A stretch of DNA of 37,038 bases. Source: an uncultured Ralstonia sp. (lineage in GTDB: Bacteria > Pseudomonadota > Gammaproteobacteria > Burkholderiales > Burkholderiaceae). The first letter of the stretch is position 1; every line of letters starts with the position of its first letter. This document shows positions 32,554-37,038 of this stretch, in pieces. Where the stretch lies: contig CAJXMR010000029.1 in assembly GCA_913056305.1 (NCBI GenBank), positions 1 to 37,038 of the forward strand. The letters are read 5' to 3'. The translations under genes and the position numbers were made by a program. The notes under the pieces were generated by a model, which saw only the letters and a program-made list of their open reading frames with translations, had not been told where the DNA came from and made no database searches.

Positions 32554-33542
32554 GCGACCTGCCATACGACACCGAGCACGACCAGCACGCCGCCGGCGCT
32601 CAACACCGCCAGCCATAGCCAGAGCGTGCGCGACACCAAGGCCAGTGCACGTTGGATATCGTCCGCGCTGGCTGCGTTGCCGACGCCGAGCGCGGGACGA
32701 GCCTCGTCGATGCCGTCGTAGCGCGCTATGCCGCCCAGCTGCACGCGCAGGCTGCCGGCGCCGGAGGCCATCACCGGCCCCGCGTTCGGGCTCGACCACT
32801 GCGGCGCCTGCGTGCGCCAGCAGCGCAGTGCATCTGCTGTGTGGCCGAGCAGCGCGTAGCTCATGGCGGTCAGCCGCGCGGGAATCCAGTTGAGCACATC
32901 GTCGATGCGCGCGGCCGCCCAGCCGAAGCCGGCAAAGCGCGCGGAGCGATAGCCCCACATCGCGTCGAGCGTGTTGGCCAGGCGGTACAGCACCACGCCC
33001 GGCGCACCGGCCACCACCAGCCAGAACAGCGGCGCGAACACGGCATCGCTGCCGTTCTCCAGCGCGGATTCCACCGCCGCGCGGGCGATCGCTTCTTCGT
33101 CGGCATCACGCAGGTCACGCGAGACGATGCGCGCGGCGAGGGCGCGTGCGTTGGGCAAGTCACCGGACTGCAGCGCCTGCGCGATGGGTGCGATATGGTC
33201 CCGCAGGCTGCGTGCGCCGATGGCGAAGTAGAGCGCGATGACATCGGTGATCCACGCGCACCACTGTGACACGGCGGGCGTTTGCGCAGCGATCCACGCG
33301 GTGGCGGCTACCAAGGGCAGGACGGCGAGGCACCATGCCGCCAGCCCAGCCACATGGGAGCGCCAACGCAGGGCAGGCTGGCGATTGAGTCCGCGTTCGA
33401 TCCACGCGGCCAGCCGGCCGAAGCCCACCAGCGGATGCCAGCGCGGCACCTCGCCCAGCACGCGGTCCAGGACGACGCCTGCCAGCGCAGCCAGTGCTAT
33501 CGCAGGCAGACCGAGATCGAAGACGTTGCCCGGCACCGACAC
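32550..33542 (-). CDS. cbiB: Adenosylcobinamide-phosphate synthase
   Basis: 330-residue integral membrane protein of the CbiB/CobD family that joins aminopropanol phosphate to adenosylcobyric acid. Blocks seen: [23 protein letters not shown] near the N-terminus, [28 protein letters not shown] (about 140-165, split here), [30 protein letters not shown], and [21 protein letters not shown]. Several hydrophobic helices alternate with these. It is sandwiched between cobU and cobD on the minus strand, 4 bases after cobU. Confidence 0.94.
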   Translation of the reverse strand: MSVPGNVFDLGLPAIALAALAGVVLDRVLGEVPRWHPLVGFGRLAAWIERGLNRQPALRWRSHVAGLAAWCLAVLPLVAATAWIAAQTPAVSQWCAWITDVIALYFAIGARSLRDHIAPIAQALQSGDLPNARALAARIVSRDLRDADEEAIARAAVESALENGSDAVFAPLFWLVVAGAPGVVLYRLANTLDAMWGYRSARFAGFGWAAARIDDVLNWIPARLTAMSYALLGHTADALRCWRTQAPQWSSPNAGPVMASGAGSLRVQLGGIARYDGIDEARPALGVGNAASADDIQRALALVSRTLWLWLAVLSAGGVLVVLGVVWQVA

Positions 33543-33546
33543 TGGC

Positions 33547-34122
33547 TCACGCGTGCGGCGTAATCGCCGGGCCTTTCACCACCAGCGGAATGCCGGCCAC
33601 CAGCATGTGCACGCTGTCGGCCAGCGCGGCGAGGCGCTGGTTCAGGCGGCCCAGTTCATCCACGTAGAAGCGTGTGACGGCGCCCATCGGCACCACCCCA
33701 AGCCCGATCTCGTTGCTCACGAGGATGACCTCACCGGGCAGCAGCGGCAGCGCGGTCAGCAAGGCTTCGATCTCCGCAGACCAGGCTGCGGGCGGCGTGA
33801 TGGGGCCGGTGTCGGGGTACGCGTGCTGGTCGGCAAACAGCAGGTTGTTGAGCCACAGCGTGACGCAGTCGACCAGCACGCAGCCGCCGTGCTGCGCGTG
33901 TGTGTAGAGCGCCTCGGCCAGGTGCGCTGGCTCTTCGACGAGGCGCCATTGCTCGGGCCGGCGTGCGCGGTGCAGGGCGATGCGCAGCTGCATCTCCTCA
34001 TCGCCCTCGCGCGCGGTGGCAATGTACGTGACGGGCCCCGCGCATTGCAGCGCGAGCTGTTCAGCATGGTGGCTCTTGCCCGAGCGGGCACCACCGAGGA
34101 CGAGCGTAAGACGACGGGACAT
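33547..34122 (-). CDS. cobU: Adenosylcobinamide kinase / adenosylcobinamide-phosphate guanylyltransferase
   Basis: 191-residue bifunctional CobU/CobP. It has P-loop GGARSGKS (10-17), [16 protein letters not shown] (33-48), and the histidine-rich stretch [10 protein letters not shown] where H51 matches the guanylylated histidine of the Salmonella enzyme. [32 protein letters not shown] and a C-terminal [10 protein letters not shown] follow. It is the first gene of the minus-strand operon. Only 49 bases separate it from divergent cobQ, so its promoter must be compact and no riboswitch fits there. Confidence 0.94.
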   Translation of the reverse strand: MSRRLTLVLGGARSGKSHHAEQLALQCAGPVTYIATAREGDEEMQLRIALHRARRPEQWRLVEEPAHLAEALYTHAQHGGCVLVDCVTLWLNNLLFADQHAYPDTGPITPPAAWSAEIEALLTALPLLPGEVILVSNEIGLGVVPMGAVTRFYVDELGRLNQRLAALADSVHMLVAGIPLVVKGPAITPHA

Positions 34123-34159
34123 GCCTGCATTCTAGCGAGGCGGGCCGGGTAGCGGGTGC

Positions 34160-34172
34160 GATAATCGGCACA
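34160..34172 (+). promoter_or_regulatory. cobQ -10 element placed for a leaderless transcript
   Basis: GATAAT at 34160-34165 is a strong -10 match. A start 7 bases downstream would fall on the A of the cobQ ATG (34172). No Shine-Dalgarno sequence precedes that ATG. The -35 region (34137-34142, GAGGCG) is poor, so the promoter call is moderate. Confidence 0.4.
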
Positions 34173-35659
34173 TGTCGACCTCGCCATTCATGATGCCGCC
34201 GCGCGGCACGCTGATGATCCAGGGCACCACCTCCGACGCCGGCAAGAGCACGCTGGTGGCGGGCCTGTGCCGCGTCGCGCATCGCGCGGGCGTGCGCGTG
34301 GCGCCGTTCAAGCCGCAGAACATGGCGCTCAACAGTGCCGTGACCGCCGATGGCGGCGAGATCGGCCGCGCCCAGGCGCTGCAGGCGCAGGCCGCCGGCG
34401 TCGCGCCCACGGTCGACATGAACCCCGTGCTGCTCAAGCCCAACAGCGACACCGGCGCGCAGGTCATCATCCACGGCCAGCCGCGCGGCGATCTCGACGC
34501 CCGCGCGTATCACGACTACAAGCTCACGGCGATGGCCGCCGTGCTCGAATCGCACACGCGCCTGCGCGCGCAATATGAGCTCGTGCTGGTGGAAGGCGCC
34601 GGCAGCCCCGCCGAGATCAACCTGCGCGACCGCGACATCGCCAACATGGGCTTTGCCGAAGCGGTCGATTGCCCGGTCGTGCTGGTCGCCGACATCGACC
34701 GTGGCGGCGTGTTCGCGCACCTGGTCGGCACGCTCGCCTGCCTGTCGGACAGCGAACGGGCGCGCGTGACCGGCTTCGTCATCAACCGGTTTCGCGGCGA
34801 TCTTTCGCTGCTCACACCAGGGCTGGACTGGCTGGTGGCGCAGACGGGCAAGCCGGTGTTCGGTGTGTTGCCGTATCTGCATGGCCTGCATCTGGATGCG
34901 GAGGACGCCGTGCAGACGGCGCAGCGCACGGCGGCGGGCGATGCCTTGCGCGTGGTCATCCCGGTGCTGCCGCGCGTCTCCAACCACACCGATTTCGATG
35001 CGCTGCGCGCGCACCCGCAAGTGGACGTGCGCCTCGTTGGTCCGGGCCAGCCGATCCCGCCGGCCGATCTCATCATCCTGCCCGGCAGCAAGAGCGTGCA
35101 GGCGGACCTCGCCTGGCTGCGCGCCAACGGCTGGGAGGCGGCCATCGCGCGGCACCTGCGCTATGGCGGCAAGCTGATTGGCATCTGCGGCGGCATGCAG
35201 ATGCTGGGGCGCCGCCTGCATGATCCGCACGGGCTGGAGGGCGCGCCCGGCAGTGTCGATGGGCTTGGCTATCTCGACTTCGAGACCTCGCTCGCATCGG
35301 CCAAGCAGTTGCGGCAGGTGTGCGGCAGGTTGGCCGAGGGCGGGGCGGCCGTCACCGGCTACGAAATCCACATGGGCGTGACCGAGGGGCCGGCGCTGGC
35401 GCAGCCCGCGGTGCACCTCGATGATGGGCGTGTCGATGGCGCGGTCTCGGCCGATGGGCAGATCCTCGCCACGTATCTGCATGGCCTGTTCGATGCGCCG
35501 GAGGCGTGCCGCGCGCTGCTCGCCTGGGCCGGCGTGCGGGACGCGCAAGCGCAGGACTACGCCGTGCTGCGCGAAGCCTCCCTGGAGCGCCTGGCCGACA
35601 CCTGCGAGAACCATCTGGACCTGCCGGGCCTGTTCGCTTCGCTGGCGCGGGCGGGCTGA
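34172..35659 (+). CDS. cobQ: Cobyric acid synthase (glutamine-hydrolysing)
   Basis: 495 residues; amidates adenosylcobyrinic acid a,c-diamide at positions b, d, e and g. The N-terminal ATP-binding domain starts [21 protein letters not shown] and contains [31 protein letters not shown] and [21 protein letters not shown]. The C-terminal triad-type glutaminase domain has LPGSKSV, the nucleophile C339 in [10 protein letters not shown] and the histidine in YLHGLFD. It is divergent from cobU and stands alone on the plus strand; its promoter is apparently its own. cobB (a,c-diamide synthase) is not in the window. Confidence 0.96.
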   Translation: MSTSPFMMPPRGTLMIQGTTSDAGKSTLVAGLCRVAHRAGVRVAPFKPQNMALNSAVTADGGEIGRAQALQAQAAGVAPTVDMNPVLLKPNSDTGAQVIIHGQPRGDLDARAYHDYKLTAMAAVLESHTRLRAQYELVLVEGAGSPAEINLRDRDIANMGFAEAVDCPVVLVADIDRGGVFAHLVGTLACLSDSERARVTGFVINRFRGDLSLLTPGLDWLVAQTGKPVFGVLPYLHGLHLDAEDAVQTAQRTAAGDALRVVIPVLPRVSNHTDFDALRAHPQVDVRLVGPGQPIPPADLIILPGSKSVQADLAWLRANGWEAAIARHLRYGGKLIGICGGMQMLGRRLHDPHGLEGAPGSVDGLGYLDFETSLASAKQLRQVCGRLAEGGAAVTGYEIHMGVTEGPALAQPAVHLDDGRVDGAVSADGQILATYLHGLFDAPEACRALLAWAGVRDAQAQDYAVLREASLERLADTCENHLDLPGLFASLARAG

Positions 35660-35730
35660 GCCATAATCTGGCGATGGGCAGATTGATGTAGTGATCTAAT
35701 CGTCATATTCGTCAGCGCGAGGAGGCAGGC

Positions 35731-36390
35731 ATGCCGGTGGCCGTGGTAGCGAATCCGAAGGGCGGGGTGGGCAAGACCACCTTGGCGACCAATCTGGCGG
35801 GCTATTTCGCCGCCCAGGACCACGCCGTGATGCTGGGCGACACCGATCGCCAGCAGTCCTCGCGCGAATGGCTGGCGCTGCGCCCCGAGACGGCCAAGCC
35901 GATCGCCACCTGGGAGATCAGTGCCGACCACATCGCCAAGCCGCCCAAGGGCACCACGCATGTGGTGCTCGACACGCCGGCCGGGCTGCACGGCTGGCGC
36001 CTGACCGATCTGGTCAAGCTGGCCGGCCACGTGATCGTGCCGCTGCAGCCGTCGATGTTCGACATCCTGGCCACCCAGGCCTTCCTGCGCAAACTTGTTG
36101 AAGAGAAGCCCGTGCGACATGGCGAGGTCAAGCTGGGCGTGGTCGGCATGCGTGTCGACATGCGCACCCGCGCCGCCGACCAGCTGCAGCGCTTCGTGCA
36201 GGGGCTGGAGATTCCCATCCTCGGCTATCTGCGCGACACCCAGAACTACGTGCAACTGGCCGCGCACGGCCTGACGCTGTGGGACGTGGCGCCCTCGCGC
36301 GTGGCCAAGGATGTGGAGCAGTGGGGCGGTATCCTCGATTGGCTCGGCGAGCCGCCCGTGCAGGCGGCGCCGGTGGCCGCGACGGCATGA
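35731..36390 (+). CDS. Orphan ParA/MinD-type ATPase
   Basis: 219-residue deviant-Walker ATPase: NPKGGVGKTT (8-17, signature lysine K10), LGDTDRQQSSREWL in place of the usual DxDPQ, and VVLDTPAGLHGWRLTDLVK. There is no N-terminal DNA-binding extension and no ParB or centromere-like repeats nearby. This class of short ParA positions or segregates cargo other than plasmids in some bacteria; here the partner is unknown. The start has an excellent GAGGAGG 5 bases upstream. A CATAAT at 35662-35667 may be its -10. A bidirectional terminator follows its stop and separates it from panC. Confidence 0.88.
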   Translation: MPVAVVANPKGGVGKTTLATNLAGYFAAQDHAVMLGDTDRQQSSREWLALRPETAKPIATWEISADHIAKPPKGTTHVVLDTPAGLHGWRLTDLVKLAGHVIVPLQPSMFDILATQAFLRKLVEEKPVRHGEVKLGVVGMRVDMRTRAADQLQRFVQGLEIPILGYLRDTQNYVQLAAHGLTLWDVAPSRVAKDVEQWGGILDWLGEPPVQAAPVAATA

Positions 36391-36418
36391 AAAAAGCCCG
36401 GCGATTGCCGGGCTTTTT
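36391..36418. terminator. Bidirectional intrinsic terminator between the parA-like gene and panC
   Basis: AGCCCGGC (36395-36402), loop GATT, GCCGGGCT (36407-36414) with A5 on the left and T5 on the right. It terminates the ParA-type gene on the plus strand and panC on the minus strand. Confidence 0.92.
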
Positions 36419-36436
36419 CGTTGTGCAGGGGAGCGC

Positions 36437-37038
<602 letters not shown>

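Noticed and set aside
34123-34171. A second B12 riboswitch for the cobU operon or cobQ
   Set aside because: The gap is 49 bp, far too short, and has no B12 box.

Overview
The window is GC-rich, densely coding DNA from a beta-proteobacterium of the Burkholderiales. Gene content and protein style (cysI-DUF934-cysH-cysD-cysN-SUMT cluster, DUF2486 gene behind holC, 6S RNA behind zapA) fit Ralstonia or a close relative. The genus is an inference from general familiarity, not from a search. I see no prophage, insertion sequence, CRISPR array, tRNA or rRNA. It reads as ordinary core chromosome with two catabolic or cofactor islands.

Layout. 1-5663 (+): assimilatory sulfate reduction: sulfite reductase hemoprotein (cut by the left edge), a DUF934 protein, an APS-type CysH, CysD, CysN and uroporphyrinogen-III methyltransferase, which feeds siroheme to the reductase. 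5664-6031: a decayed stretch with the tail of a dead dehydrogenase. 6032-6433: a small CHMI-type isomerase. 6450-9132 (-): short CbiX-like chelatase and the LPS exporter permeases LptG and LptF. 9245-11620 (+): pepA, holC and a DUF2486 gene. 11625-15930 (-): a four-gene L-rhamnonate catabolic operon, divergent from its likely LysR regulator (16009-16986). 17035-18708 (-): ilvD, divergent from another LysR gene, which is followed by lgt. 20777-23250 (-): SIMPL protein, EVE protein, 6S RNA, zapA and a ZapB-like coiled-coil gene.

23415-35659 is a cobalamin region. A B12 riboswitch precedes btuB-btuC-btuD-cobO-cobT-cobS-cobC (+). A convergent operon, cobU-cbiB-cobD-btuF (-), and a divergent cobQ complete it. 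Together they import corrinoids and carry cobyrinic acid a,c-diamide to adenosylcobalamin. No corrin-ring-building genes are present apart from the shared early SUMT. The window closes with an orphan ParA-type ATPase and the 3' part of panC.

Regulatory points found by eye: a T-N11-A palindrome centred about 64 bp upstream of the predicted rhamnonate operon start site but lying inside the LysR coding sequence; a 6S RNA of about 220 nt whose only convincing promoter lies about 147 bp upstream; a terminator-like hairpin between the B12 aptamer and btuB; a 37-codon mini-ORF stop-start coupled on both sides upstream of cysH; and a -10 element placed so that cobQ mRNA may be leaderless. No wholly new multi-gene system was recognised.
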